From the NCBI GenBank assembly GCA_945863965.1, contig CAMBBZ010000003.1:1-43734 (forward strand): DNA of 43,734 nucleotides. Direction: 5' to 3'. A program made the position numbers and the translations under genes. The DNA is from Chitinophaga pinensis (GTDB lineage Bacteria; Bacteroidota; Bacteroidia; NS11-12g; UBA955). The notes beneath the pieces were generated by a model. That model had not been told where the DNA came from. It made no database searches and saw nothing but the letters and a program-made list of their open reading frames with translations. Of this stretch, positions 16,665 to 25,421 are shown piece after piece; within the stretch, counting starts at the first letter, position 1, and each line of letters starts with the position of its first letter.

Positions 16665-17030
16665 AGGCAGTTCGTTCTATCGACTCGTGCAAACGAGTAG
16701 GAAAGTCCGGGCAACACAGGGCATCGCACTTCCTAACTGGAAGGGGGCTGAAAGGTTCACAGAAAGTGTCGCAGAAAATTACCGCCCCGACGTGTTTGGG
16801 GTAAGGGTGAAAAAGTGAGGTAAGAGCTCACTCGTTCCGGTGTGAATCGGGATTGGGATAAACCTTGCGGGTTGAAAGACCAAATAAATCTGGATTAAAG
16901 GGCGGCCCGCCCAATCGCTTGCGAGCCAGAAGGGTAGGTCGATTGAGGTATTTCGTGAGGAATACCCTAGATGAATGATAGAAGCCACGGCAACAACCGT
17001 GCGCACAGAACCCGGCTTACAGAACTGCCT
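16665..17030 (+). ncRNA. rnpB: RNase P RNA (bacterial type A)
   Basis: The catalytic RNA of RNase P, which trims tRNA 5' ends. The ends pair as helix P1: AGGCAGTT at 16665-16672 with AACTGCCT at 17023-17030. The universally conserved GAAAGTCCGGGC is at 16701-16712, AGAAAATTACCGCC is at about 16773-16786, and the 3' conserved ACAGAACCCGGCTTAC starts at 17005. The total of about 366 nt is normal. A T tract at 17030-17035 directly after P1 probably ends transcription. The open frames that cross it are not genes. Confidence 0.95.
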
Positions 17031-17052
17031 TTTTTAAAAATATTAAAAAACA

Positions 17053-17085
17053 CTTGCAAAGTACCTTAGCAATGTTGTACATTTG
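17053..17085 (+). promoter_or_regulatory. Promoter of tRNA-Gly
   Basis: CTTG at 17053-17056 is followed after 21 nt by TACATTTG at 17078-17085. Both parts match the Bacteroidota consensus. The expected start lies near 17090, 18 nt before the tRNA. Confidence 0.7.
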
Positions 17086-17107
17086 CACCACTCTTCGAAA
17101 GAAGCAT

Positions 17108-17180
17108 GCGAGAGTAGCTCAGCTGGTAGAGCACAACCTTGCCAAGGTTGGGGTCGCGAGTTCGAATCTCGTCTCTCGCT
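17108..17180 (+). tRNA. tRNA-Gly (anticodon GCC)
   Basis: The acceptor stem is GCGAGAG at 17108-17114 with CTCTCGC at 17173-17179, with discriminator T17180 as usual for glycine. The anticodon stem CAACC/GGTTG holds the loop TTGCCAA with anticodon GCC. The T arm is GCGAG-TTCGAAT-CTCGT. CCA is not encoded. Confidence 0.96.
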
Positions 17181-17184
17181 CAAC

Positions 17185-17214
17185 AAAAAAGCCCTGATTT
17201 CTCAGGGCTTTTTT
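17185..17214 (+). terminator. Terminator of tRNA-Gly
   Basis: A 13-bp stem (AAAAAAGCCCTGA and its complement) with loop TTTC and a T tract begins 4 nt after the tRNA. Confidence 0.9.
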
Positions 17215-17292
17215 GTTGCCATTTCTGAATTTTCTTTTTATTACTATAGCCTTATTAGCATACATAAGGAAAATTGCACCTACTCAGACAAG

Positions 17293-17455
17293 AGACCCAA
17301 ATGGACGTGTAAGAAAGCCTACCAATAGCCTATCATGCCACTTTAAAGCATAGACCATAATCCAAACAAAAAGACTCGAATCGACTTATTGGAAAGCGTA
17401 CCAATAGGGTATGCGGCAATGTTAAAGCAATGACACCCCATCCAAAACGAAAAGA
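17293..17455. repeat. Diverged tandem repeat, two units of about 79 bp
   Basis: Unit 1 (17293-17371) and unit 2 (17372-about 17450, with a few matching bases beyond) both begin AGAC and share GAAAGC, TACCAATAG and TTAAAGCA at the same offsets. By hand alignment 45 of the first 63 positions agree without gaps; the rest align after a one-base shift. Unit 2 can also form a small hairpin, GCGTACC with GGTATGC, that unit 1 cannot. Neither strand carries a credible gene. The repeat fills most of the non-coding stretch between tRNA-Gly and gldJ. Confidence 0.7.
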
Positions 17456-17460
17456 ATATA

Positions 17461-17487
17461 AAAAAAGCCCCGTTTCCGGGGCTTTTT
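17461..17487 (-). terminator. Terminator of gldJ
   Basis: AAAAAGCCCCG and CGGGGCTTTTT form an 11-bp stem with a 4-nt loop. On the minus strand the T tract follows the hairpin, about 22 nt after the gldJ stop. The A/T symmetry would allow it to work in both directions. Confidence 0.85.
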
Positions 17488-17508
17488 CAAAAGGTGTTAT
17501 GGTTATTA

Positions 17509-19194
17509 CTAACGTCGCTTTGTTTTTGCGTCGATACCGCTAACCGGTAATTTATTATATTTTTTCTTTGAGTTTCCTACAGGAGAACCTACGCGAATCA
17601 TCGCACAACGGAATCCTAAATAGGAGGCTGACTGATCTTGATCAAGGAAGCGTCTTGAACCGGCAGTGGCTTGATAAACACGGTCTGTCCAGTTACCTCC
17701 TTTAATTACACGAGCCTTGTCATTAATAAGCGTGGTAATACCATAGTCGTAAGCCAAATCAGGCTCTTCCATACCGGCTTGCATATCCTTGTAACCAATG
17801 TTGTCAGATTGACTGTAGTTGCGGCGACCACCTTCTTTGATAGAGGTTTTAACCACATCTTGGAATTTGATACGACCTAAATCGTCTTTATCGCTCAAAC
17901 CACCGGGTCCGTTAGGATCCATTACTACCTGTTGGAACTTGTTACCACGGAATGGCATAAAGGCATCCATATCTTCTAGAGACAAAGGACGGTATACATC
18001 CATTACCCACTCCGATACGTTACCTTCCATGTTATACAGGCCATATGAATTCGGCCAAAAAGAATGCACATGGGTAGTAATCATACCACCATCGTTCAAA
18101 GGACCACTAGCGATACCTGCGTAATCGCCTTTACCACGCATAACGTTCAAGCGGATTTTACCTCTATCTGCTTCTTTACCATCCTTAATACGAATTGTGT
18201 AATCAGACCATGTATAGATTTTGTTTTGATCGATATTGTCAAATTGGGTTTCTCCAATTGCTGCTTTGCAGGCATACTCCCATTCAGCTTCGGTTGGTAA
18301 ACGGTAGTCAGGTAATAATATACCATCTTCCATTTTAACTTTGAAACGCTTTTGGTCTTTTTTCTTTGCTTTAGTGTAGTTGCGTAAAGGCTTAGTGCCT
18401 AACATATTTCCAGCACCTCTTTTGGTACTAACGGCTCCAGAAATATCGACACCGCTAAAAATACCGTTGTCTTGACCTGATAAATAAGAACGGGTATTAA
18501 AATTATTGAATGGATCGCTGTTAATGGTTTGATTGCCCGCATCGAAATTAATTAAACGCTCACGGTCCAAAATCATTTCGTTTACGCGATCGGTACGCCA
18601 TTTTGCGTATTCATTAGCTTGATGCCAATTTACGCCTACTACAGGATAATCCTGATAAGCAGGGTGGCGGAAGTAGTATTCAACGAAAGGTTCGTTGTAT
18701 CCCAATTTACTTCTCCAGCAATTTGTATCGGGTAATATTTTAGTGTAAAGACCCCCTTCAGATGCGGGATCATTAGGGTCGATTTGAACACCTGCGAATT
18801 GGTGGGTACTTTGCAATCCACTATTATTGGGATTGAAAACACGCTGATACCAATAAACGAAATCACCATATTCATGATTGGTTATTTCGCATTCGTCCAT
18901 ATAAAAGGAATGAATGGTTACCGTACGTTCCACGTTATCGTGGTCATATTTCAAATCGGTTTCGGTATTACCCATGGTAAAAGCACCACCTTCGATTAAT
19001 ACCAAACCAGGACCCGTTTCTTGTCCTTTGTAATTTAGTTTGGCATAACCGCCCCATTTAGGGTCGTTGTGCATTTGTCCGGTGTTTTTGCTTTTGATCC
19101 TTGGACCACGTGGGTCACAAGAGGTGAAAACAACCCCTAAAAGGGCTGCAATCATCAGTGCTTTTGTTGTTTTCATTTTGAAATTCTTCAACAT
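17509..19194 (-). CDS. gldJ: Gliding motility / type IX secretion lipoprotein GldJ
   Basis: This 561-residue lipoprotein has a signal ending in FTSC with CDPRGPR as the mature start. The FGE/SUMF1-like (formylglycine-generating-enzyme) fold shows GLVLIEGGAFTMGNTETD near the start, DYRLPTEAEWEYACKA in the middle, and VIKGGNWTDR plus ASYLGFRCAMIRVG at the end. GldJ is periplasmic, needed for gliding and for stability of GldK in flavobacteria. It lacks a sulfatase-type active site as far as can be seen. The first ATG is used here; the ATG at 19176 (MKTTKAL) gives a neater signal peptide and is equally possible. In Flavobacterium johnsoniae gldJ lies beside porU and porV, as it does here apart from an intervening porP. 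Confidence 0.92.
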   Translation of the reverse strand: MLKNFKMKTTKALMIAALLGVVFTSCDPRGPRIKSKNTGQMHNDPKWGGYAKLNYKGQETGPGLVLIEGGAFTMGNTETDLKYDHDNVERTVTIHSFYMDECEITNHEYGDFVYWYQRVFNPNNSGLQSTHQFAGVQIDPNDPASEGGLYTKILPDTNCWRSKLGYNEPFVEYYFRHPAYQDYPVVGVNWHQANEYAKWRTDRVNEMILDRERLINFDAGNQTINSDPFNNFNTRSYLSGQDNGIFSGVDISGAVSTKRGAGNMLGTKPLRNYTKAKKKDQKRFKVKMEDGILLPDYRLPTEAEWEYACKAAIGETQFDNIDQNKIYTWSDYTIRIKDGKEADRGKIRLNVMRGKGDYAGIASGPLNDGGMITTHVHSFWPNSYGLYNMEGNVSEWVMDVYRPLSLEDMDAFMPFRGNKFQQVVMDPNGPGGLSDKDDLGRIKFQDVVKTSIKEGGRRNYSQSDNIGYKDMQAGMEEPDLAYDYGITTLINDKARVIKGGNWTDRVYQATAGSRRFLDQDQSASYLGFRCAMIRVGSPVGNSKKKYNKLPVSGIDAKTKRR

Positions 19195-19229
19195 GGATTA
19201 ATATAACGTGCGTAAAGGTGATTTTATTG

Positions 19230-19237
19230 CAAACTTA
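19230..19237 (-). promoter_or_regulatory. -7 promoter element of gldJ
   Basis: TAAGTTTG on the minus strand is an exact TAnnTTTG match, giving a leader of about 30 nt to the first ATG or about 48 nt to the second. No clear -33 TTG is seen. Confidence 0.5.
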
Positions 19238-19277
19238 CGTTTTTATTCTCTTTTTTATGTTAAGTTAATAGGAGTGA

Positions 19278-20285
19278 TTAGAACTCTGGACACTTTAACG
19301 GACGGAACGGTTTTGAGCCGGGAGGAACACACCAATCGATTGTAGCACTAATCTCATGACTTGAAGGTATGGCACTGCGACCGTCGCTCACCGTGAAATC
19401 ATAGCTATAACCGAATTTGAATCGGTCTTTTCTGAATCCAACAAGCAGTATAATGGCATCTGAGGTGTTGTAATTTCCAAAAGTTTGGCGAAACCACATA
19501 CCCGTAACCAAAGGACCTTTATTTACATAAAATCCCAAGTTAAGTTGTGTGAAATTTCTTTGCACCATAAAGAGTGCGTTTGGAGAAATATTGTCTTCGC
19601 TGTAACGACCTCCACCGTATTTGATTACACCACCAAGATGGGCTGTATATCTAATAGGTAATATTTCATCAGGGTTTTCATAAAAACTCCAATTGGGTTG
19701 CGTAATGTTATGAGCCGCAAATCCACCGTAAAACTTTGAATTGTAAATTACCCAACCGGCGTTGAAGTTAGGATAGGTAACGCGTTCTGCTGCCTTTTGC
19801 TCTCCTGTAGGATTAACAAAACCTTGGGTGGGTAGAATTTGATCTCCGAATCTCAATCTATTCCAATCTAGACTTTTAATGGCCAAAGATCCTTGTAACC
19901 CGAAGCGCATCACCGCAGCGTTTCTGCCTCTTCCCAATGGAAGATAATAGCTGTATACGCCACTTATCGTTGTGGATTGTAACAAACCTGAACCTGCAAC
20001 GTCATGAAAAACCATAGCGCCAAGGCCACCCCCGATGCTCGGGATGTGTTGGTCCCAAGAAAGACCATAAGAACGGAAGGTGCCCGGTAGACTGGGCCAC
20101 TGATTGCGATAGTTCATGGAAACACGACCAGCTGCACCTGTTTGACATACTGCAGAACCCGCCAATGCTGGGTTTGTGTATACCGGTGCTGCGTAGAATT
20201 GTGTTAATTCTGGGTCCTGCGCTTTTAAACTGCCGCAAGCCAAAACGAACATACCCATCAATGCAAAGCGTAGTGATTTATTCAT
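19278..20285 (-). CDS. PorP/SprF family type IX secretion membrane protein
   Basis: This 335-residue outer-membrane barrel protein belongs to the PorP/SprF family. It has the signal peptide MNKSLRFALMGMFVLACGSLKAQ, then the family hallmark DPELTQFYAAPVYTNPALAG, MNYRNQWPSLPGTFRSYGLSWDQ in two adjoining parts, and a beta-rich body. It ends in a Cys-containing tail, KPFRPLKCPEF. SprF-like members work with specific secreted partners such as SprB. The ATG at 20285 is preferred over the one at 20309 because it starts the signal peptide and because the -7 element at 20307-20314 overlaps the upstream ATG. It sits between gldJ (same strand) and porU (divergent). Confidence 0.92.
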   Translation of the reverse strand: MNKSLRFALMGMFVLACGSLKAQDPELTQFYAAPVYTNPALAGSAVCQTGAAGRVSMNYRNQWPSLPGTFRSYGLSWDQHIPSIGGGLGAMVFHDVAGSGLLQSTTISGVYSYYLPLGRGRNAAVMRFGLQGSLAIKSLDWNRLRFGDQILPTQGFVNPTGEQKAAERVTYPNFNAGWVIYNSKFYGGFAAHNITQPNWSFYENPDEILPIRYTAHLGGVIKYGGGRYSEDNISPNALFMVQRNFTQLNLGFYVNKGPLVTGMWFRQTFGNYNTSDAIILLVGFRKDRFKFGYSYDFTVSDGRSAIPSSHEISATIDWCVPPGSKPFRPLKCPEF

Positions 20286-20306
20286 AGTGGTTCTATACTT
20301 GGGTAA

Positions 20307-20314
20307 CAAATGTA
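20307..20314 (-). promoter_or_regulatory. -7 promoter element of the porP/sprF-like gene
   Basis: TACATTTG on the minus strand predicts a start near 20302, 16 nt or so before the ATG at 20285. The remaining 200 bp up to the porU start show only an in-frame upstream extension of porU with no sign of being translated. Confidence 0.5.
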
Positions 20315-20521
20315 AAGATAAAACGAATCAAATAAAAAAATATTTTGTTCCCACTAAGAAGAAAAAAGGGCCTTTATCGCAAACATGACACTACACAGAA
20401 TTTTGATGGGGAATTGCTTATTCCTTTAATAGGTGACTTCGTTCCGTCAGATTTATATCATCAACACCCTTTTAAAACATCCAAGACAAATTTTCGTTAC
20501 CTTTACATATCAATTATATCT

Positions 20522-23500
20522 ATGATGTTGCCTTTTGTTTTTCGTTTGATTATCGCGACTTTGCTTTTGTTTTCGGGACTAATGCCGGTGCAGCTCTCCG
20601 CGCAATTTACAGGGGAAAAGCAACCTTTTGAAACCGGTAAATGGATTCAATTACAAGTGAATCAAGGCGGATTTTTTAAGGTCGGATATCAGGATTTGCT
20701 GAATTACGGTTTTAATCCGGCCCAAATTAACCCGAAAACCATCCGGCTTTTTGTATCACAAGGTGCGGGCTATCCCGATTTGAATGGTTCGGTTACTTCT
20801 AGCACTCCTGAAGTGGCTATTTATATACACGGCGAAACCGATGCCAAATTTGATGTCAATGACTATATTGTATTTTATGTAGAACCCCTTGTTTCCTTTG
20901 AAGCCGATAATGTGCGTTTCAAACGAAATCGACACCAATACGCTAAAAAGATAACCGCTTTTTTAGGAAGTAACAATCAAACCCTAGGAAAACGTATTGC
21001 ATTGGCAAGCGAAGCGGCTGTAAACGATCTACCTATTATATATGGTGGCTGTGTAATGAATCTCCTAGAAAGTGACCTGCTAAATCCGTTGGGAATGGGT
21101 CGGGTATGGCTTGGAGAAAAACTAGGAAACGAAACACTTTCTCGAAATTACGCCACTCAAATCCCCAATGGGGTTGATTCAACGTGGTTGCAATTCCGAA
21201 TTGGCGCTTCAATGATTGATGAAACGGGTTGGCTGTATATTCGCTACGGATTGCAACAATTTAATTTATACTTAAGGCGCAATACTTCAGGCGATGAACC
21301 GGTTTATACTCAAGAATTCCAGCTTCGAACAGCAGAATTTGGATCATTTCCTTTAGAATTGAGTCTCAATCGAAAAAACAGTCAATCAGCGGCCTATTTA
21401 GATTATCTGCAGTTTCAGTCTTTTGGAAAACACGAAAAAGTGAATTCTACTGATTGGTATTATCCGCAACTTAACAAAGAGGAAATTAAAAAAGGCGCAC
21501 AATTTGAATTTTCGGGGGAAGTCGCCGAACGCCTCGTCTGGGATGTCAGCAATCCGTATGCACCTGTGCAATTGTTCGCTGCCCTTAAGGGAGCCAATCA
21601 ACAGTATCACCATCCAAATCCGCGTGTGTCGGCACACCTTGCCGTTCAGACGATTTCCCAAATGAAAAGCCCTGTTTTCTTAGGCGGTATTTTGCCCTCT
21701 TTGGTCAACGATTTAATTGCCCCTACCTTATATATAGTAAATACGCCTTTCGCTAACGTCTTGAAATCACAAGATTGGGACAATATTAATCCCGATAGTA
21801 AAATTGTTTTGATTCAAGATATTTATAATCAATACAGTGGGGGAGAACCGGACTTGGGTGCTATCCGGGCGTATTTGAGATTTTTACATGCTTTTTATAA
21901 GGATGCCAACGGAAATCCAATCCTTAAGTATGTAACGCTTGTAGGAGCCGCATCGTATGATTTCTTTGACAGACTTCCTGGGAATACCAATTTTATACCT
22001 ATCTATCAATCCTTGGGCGAGCAAAAAACATCCAATTATAGTTTAGACGATTATGTCGGTTATTTAACGGAGGGTCAGGGCGACTTAAAACTTGGACAAA
22101 GCAAATTAGATGTGGTAATCGGACGAATTCCCGCTAGAACGGAAAGTGAGGTCGCGCAATTTTTCGAAAAACGGAAAAATTATGCGTCTACAAAAACGTT
22201 AGGTGCTTGGAGAAGCCGCATTACGTTTGTAACCGATGATATTGATGAAGCTTGGGAAAAGGAATTTACCTACGAATCTGAAGATTATGCCCAATATATA
22301 GCTGAAAATCACCCTTATTTAAGGGTAAACCGGATCTTTGCAGATGCATTTGTTCAGAAAACAAACGGCAATAACGAAGCCTATCCAGATGTAAACACGG
22401 CAATTAAAAAAAGTTTTGAAGAAGGAAGTCTATTTGTCAATTATCAAGGTCACGGAGGTGAAACAGGTTGGGGGCAAGAAGCGTTCTTTGATATCCCTAC
22501 GATTAATAGCTTAAATAACCCCTATAAAATACCCGTTTTATTTACAGCCACTTGCGAGTTTTCTCGTTTTGATAATCCCGCCTTGCAATCCGCAGGCGAG
22601 AAAACATTGTTCAGAAAAAACGGAGGTGCCATCGCATTAATGACGACCACCCGAACCGTTTGGGTATCGGGAAACACGATAATTAATAATGCATTTTGGA
22701 AAAATTATGGATTTCCCAAACCAAATGAGGCGGTTCCTACTTTAGGCGATTTATACGGCCGTTTGAAAAACAGACCGCGTTTGAATTCTGAGGATAATAA
22801 ATTTGCACTTTTGGGTGACCCTTCAATGAAGTTGGCATTTCCAGAGCATGTAGTAGTTTTAGACACAATAAACGGAGTCTCATTTGAGCAATTTTCTGAT
22901 ACGTTGAAAGCATTTTCAGTAATTCGAGTTAGTGGTCATGTAAACGAGCGTTTAAAAGGATTGTTAGATGATTTTAATGGGGAATTGGAAGTTGAGATAT
23001 TTGACAAGCCTGTTCAGCAATTTACCTTAGACAATGATAAGGAGGGTGTGAATGTACCCTTCGAATCAGAGAGTAGTGTCATATTTAAAGGGAAAGTGAG
23101 TGTGATTAAAGGACGTTTCGAATTCGCATTTGCCATACCTAAAGATATATCCTATCAAATTGGTAATGGCCGTTGTATTTTTTATGCCCAAGACGGTAAA
23201 AGGGATGCTGCTGGGTTTTGGGAATTTAAGATTGGGGGATCGAGCCCGATACAAGAATTAGATACAATTGGACCAAAGATAAGGGCCTTTATGGGCGATA
23301 CTCTGTTTGTAAACGGAGGACAAGTACAATCAGAATCAAATTTTGTAGCCTTGGTATACGATAAAAATGGATTGAACGCTACGGGTGCGGGTATTGGCAG
23401 AGATATGGTGTTGACGATAGATCCAGGAACCGAGTCCGAAGCAAGTTATGTCGTTAATGAGTTTTTTAATTACGATGCCAATTCCTATCAGCAAGGATAT

Positions 23501-23932
23501 ATAAATTTTCCTTTGAAAGATTTAAGTCCTGGTCACCATACCGCGCATTTGAAAGTATGGGATATCTATAATAATTCAGGTAATGGGATCGTAGACTTTG
23601 AGGTGGGACCTGCACGGGAACTCATCATTTCTGGGTCTTCGGTATTCCCAAATCCGACAAATAGCCTTGAAAATTTGCGATTTTCGCTAAATCACAATAT
23701 GCCCAATGAAGATTTAAATGCGTCTATTTCGATCTATAACATTGGTGGTGTGCGGGTTTTCGAGTCTGAGACCTTCATTTGGTCGGCTCCAAGTAAACTA
23801 ATTTTACCCGAAGGCCAAGATAATTGGTTTGGGGGTATTGATTTACCTGCGGGTCTTTATGTATATCACCTTAAACTGAGTACCCAAGACGGACTGTCTG
23901 ATCGGGTAGCAGGGAAGCTGATTAAACAATAG
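20522..23932 (+). CDS. porU: Type IX secretion system sortase PorU (C25-type cysteine peptidase)
   Basis: PorU removes the C-terminal signal of type IX cargo and attaches the cargo to the cell surface. The 1136-residue product starts with a signal peptide (MMLPFVFRLIIATLL..., cleaved after SAQ). A beta-rich N-terminal part precedes the gingipain-like C25 domain at about 410-780, with the catalytic pair His644 in NYQGHGG and Cys678 in TATCEF. A beta-sandwich region follows, then a C-terminal type IX sorting-like domain beginning VFPNPTNSLENLRFSL. The open frame extends upstream to 20345 but the extra 59 residues lack signal-peptide character, so I start at the paired ATGs at 20522/20525. porV follows at once. 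Confidence 0.95.
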   Translation: MMLPFVFRLIIATLLLFSGLMPVQLSAQFTGEKQPFETGKWIQLQVNQGGFFKVGYQDLLNYGFNPAQINPKTIRLFVSQGAGYPDLNGSVTSSTPEVAIYIHGETDAKFDVNDYIVFYVEPLVSFEADNVRFKRNRHQYAKKITAFLGSNNQTLGKRIALASEAAVNDLPIIYGGCVMNLLESDLLNPLGMGRVWLGEKLGNETLSRNYATQIPNGVDSTWLQFRIGASMIDETGWLYIRYGLQQFNLYLRRNTSGDEPVYTQEFQLRTAEFGSFPLELSLNRKNSQSAAYLDYLQFQSFGKHEKVNSTDWYYPQLNKEEIKKGAQFEFSGEVAERLVWDVSNPYAPVQLFAALKGANQQYHHPNPRVSAHLAVQTISQMKSPVFLGGILPSLVNDLIAPTLYIVNTPFANVLKSQDWDNINPDSKIVLIQDIYNQYSGGEPDLGAIRAYLRFLHAFYKDANGNPILKYVTLVGAASYDFFDRLPGNTNFIPIYQSLGEQKTSNYSLDDYVGYLTEGQGDLKLGQSKLDVVIGRIPARTESEVAQFFEKRKNYASTKTLGAWRSRITFVTDDIDEAWEKEFTYESEDYAQYIAENHPYLRVNRIFADAFVQKTNGNNEAYPDVNTAIKKSFEEGSLFVNYQGHGGETGWGQEAFFDIPTINSLNNPYKIPVLFTATCEFSRFDNPALQSAGEKTLFRKNGGAIALMTTTRTVWVSGNTIINNAFWKNYGFPKPNEAVPTLGDLYGRLKNRPRLNSEDNKFALLGDPSMKLAFPEHVVVLDTINGVSFEQFSDTLKAFSVIRVSGHVNERLKGLLDDFNGELEVEIFDKPVQQFTLDNDKEGVNVPFESESSVIFKGKVSVIKGRFEFAFAIPKDISYQIGNGRCIFYAQDGKRDAAGFWEFKIGGSSPIQELDTIGPKIRAFMGDTLFVNGGQVQSESNFVALVYDKNGLNATGAGIGRDMVLTIDPGTESEASYVVNEFFNYDANSYQQGYINFPLKDLSPGHHTAHLKVWDIYNNSGNGIVDFEVGPARELIISGSSVFPNPTNSLENLRFSLNHNMPNEDLNASISIYNIGGVRVFESETFIWSAPSKLILPEGQDNWFGGIDLPAGLYVYHLKLSTQDGLSDRVAGKLIKQ

Positions 23933-24020
23933 ACAAATGAAACAAAAAGCCAAAAAGATGAATCATCCAAAAAAAAATTACCAATCTCAAAAACGAACCC
24001 CTATTTTTGTTGGGTTACCT

Positions 24021-25244
24021 ATGTCGAGGAAATTAGTTTTAGCCACGCTTGGCTGTGTCGTACTTTCATGTACGTCGATTCAAGCCCAAATTAATACGGG
24101 ACAGATTACCGGTGCTGATTTATCATCGGAAATTAATGCCGTGAGTACCATGGTACCCTTTTTAACCATCTCTCCCGATAGTCGCTCTGCGTCTATGGGT
24201 GATGTAGGTGTCGCCTTATTTAATCCCGATGCTAATAGTGCCGCTTGGAATAACGCCAATTTAACATTTGCCGAAAACAAAACCGGATTTTCGCTTTCAT
24301 ATGCGCCATGGTTACGCCAATTGGTAAATGATGTGGGCTTTTCGTATTTGTCGGGGTACTCAAAAATTAGCAAAAATTCGGCCGTTTCGGGTTCATTTAG
24401 GTACTTCTCTTTAGGGAATATCAATTTTACGGATTTTGATGGCAATCCAACTGGAAGCTTCAATCCCAATGAGTTTGCGCTCGATATTGGTTACGCAACT
24501 AAGTTCTCTGAAAAATTTGCAATGGGTGTAAACCTGCGTTATATCTATTCCAACTTAGTTGGTTCGGGTGTTCGTACTGGTATTGATTATACAGCAGGAA
24601 CTTCAGTGGCTGGTGATATTAGTTTGATTTACCGCGATGAAATTAGAGCAGGTGGTAAACGCCACCGTTTTAATGTGGGATTAAACCTTCAGAATATAGG
24701 GTCCAAAATGACGTATTCCTCTGAAGAAAAAAGAGATTTTATCCCTACTAACCTGAAATTTGGAGTTGGATATAAATACGAAGTTGACGATCATAACGAA
24801 TTTTTTATCTATGCCGATGTGAACAAACTATTGGTACCCACTCCGCCCTTTGTACTTAAGAAATACAATTCCTCTGCCGATTCAATAGATCCCAATACCA
24901 ATCAAGTGGCGCTCATCGGAATGAATAAAAATGTAAATCCCGTTCAGGGCATGGTTCAGTCCTTTTACGATGCACCAGGTGGTGCTTCGGAAGAAATTAG
25001 AGAATGGACCCCTTCAGTAGGGTTTGAATACGTGTATGAAAAAATATTTGCCTTGCGTGGAGGTGCTTTTTACGAGGCACGTACCAAAGGGGCACGTCAA
25101 TATCTAACATTGGGAATGGGACTTAAATTTGAGTCGCTCACCCTTGATGCGGCATATTTAGTGCCCTTCTCTAACCGCCATCCGTTGCAAAATCAAATGC
25201 GTTTTTCGCTTTTGTTTGATATGTCTTCACTCTCTGATAAGTAA
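24021..25244 (+). CDS. porV: Type IX secretion outer-membrane protein PorV (LptO)
   Basis: This 407-residue FadL-like outer-membrane barrel shuttles cargo from the translocon to PorU. The signal peptide is MSRKLVLATLGCVVLSCTSI..AQ. The mature N-terminus has the PorV pattern TVVPFLTISPDSRSASMGD-like (here VPFLTISPDSRSASMGDVG), followed by NPDANSAAWNNA and repeated barrel strands such as FALRGGAFYEA and LTLGMGLKFESLTLDAAYL. The frame is open from an ATG at 23937, but that start would put 28 basic residues before the signal peptide; a -7-like TATTTTTG at 24002-24009 also favours the later start. Co-transcription with porU is likely, and a strong terminator follows. Confidence 0.94.
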   Translation: MSRKLVLATLGCVVLSCTSIQAQINTGQITGADLSSEINAVSTMVPFLTISPDSRSASMGDVGVALFNPDANSAAWNNANLTFAENKTGFSLSYAPWLRQLVNDVGFSYLSGYSKISKNSAVSGSFRYFSLGNINFTDFDGNPTGSFNPNEFALDIGYATKFSEKFAMGVNLRYIYSNLVGSGVRTGIDYTAGTSVAGDISLIYRDEIRAGGKRHRFNVGLNLQNIGSKMTYSSEEKRDFIPTNLKFGVGYKYEVDDHNEFFIYADVNKLLVPTPPFVLKKYNSSADSIDPNTNQVALIGMNKNVNPVQGMVQSFYDAPGGASEEIREWTPSVGFEYVYEKIFALRGGAFYEARTKGARQYLTLGMGLKFESLTLDAAYLVPFSNRHPLQNQMRFSLLFDMSSLSDK

Positions 25245-25268
25245 TAGGATACGCCGTTTTAATTAACA

Positions 25269-25298
25269 AAAAAGCCGACCCGAAAAGGTCGGCTTTTT
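25269..25298 (+). terminator. Terminator of porU-porV
   Basis: A 12-bp perfect stem (AAAAAGCCGACC and its complement) with loop CGAAAA and a T tract lies 24 nt after the porV stop. Confidence 0.9.
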
Positions 25299-25409
25299 AA
25301 GTTATTGAATTGGTTTTACGGAAAATTTTCAACGATACCCTCAAATATGCAGCGGTCGTCGGATTTTTAAGCTTGGTTCTTTTTTGGTTAAATATTACGC
25401 ATACTTATG

Positions 25410-25417
25410 TAACTTTG
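25410..25417 (+). promoter_or_regulatory. -7 promoter element abutting the carboxyltransferase start
   Basis: TAACTTTG is an exact TAnnTTTG match ending 4 nt before the ATG at 25422; a TTTG at 25383-25386 is 23 nt upstream. Transcription should start at the A of the ATG, predicting a leaderless mRNA. Confidence 0.6.
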
Positions 25418-25421
25418 CTGC

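Noticed and set aside
16779-17006. Minus-strand open frame inside the RNase P RNA
   Set aside because: It lies wholly within rnpB, whose conserved blocks and P1 helix are clear.
17083-17328. Open frame of 81 codons across tRNA-Gly
   Set aside because: It runs through the tRNA and its terminator, and has no domain or start context.
20345-20521. Upstream extension of porU by 59 residues
   Set aside because: The segment is not signal-peptide-like, and a normal signal peptide starts at the ATG pair at 20522/20525.
23937-24020. N-terminal extension of porV by 28 basic residues
   Set aside because: It would bury the signal peptide, and a -7-like element lies inside it, so the later ATG is preferred.
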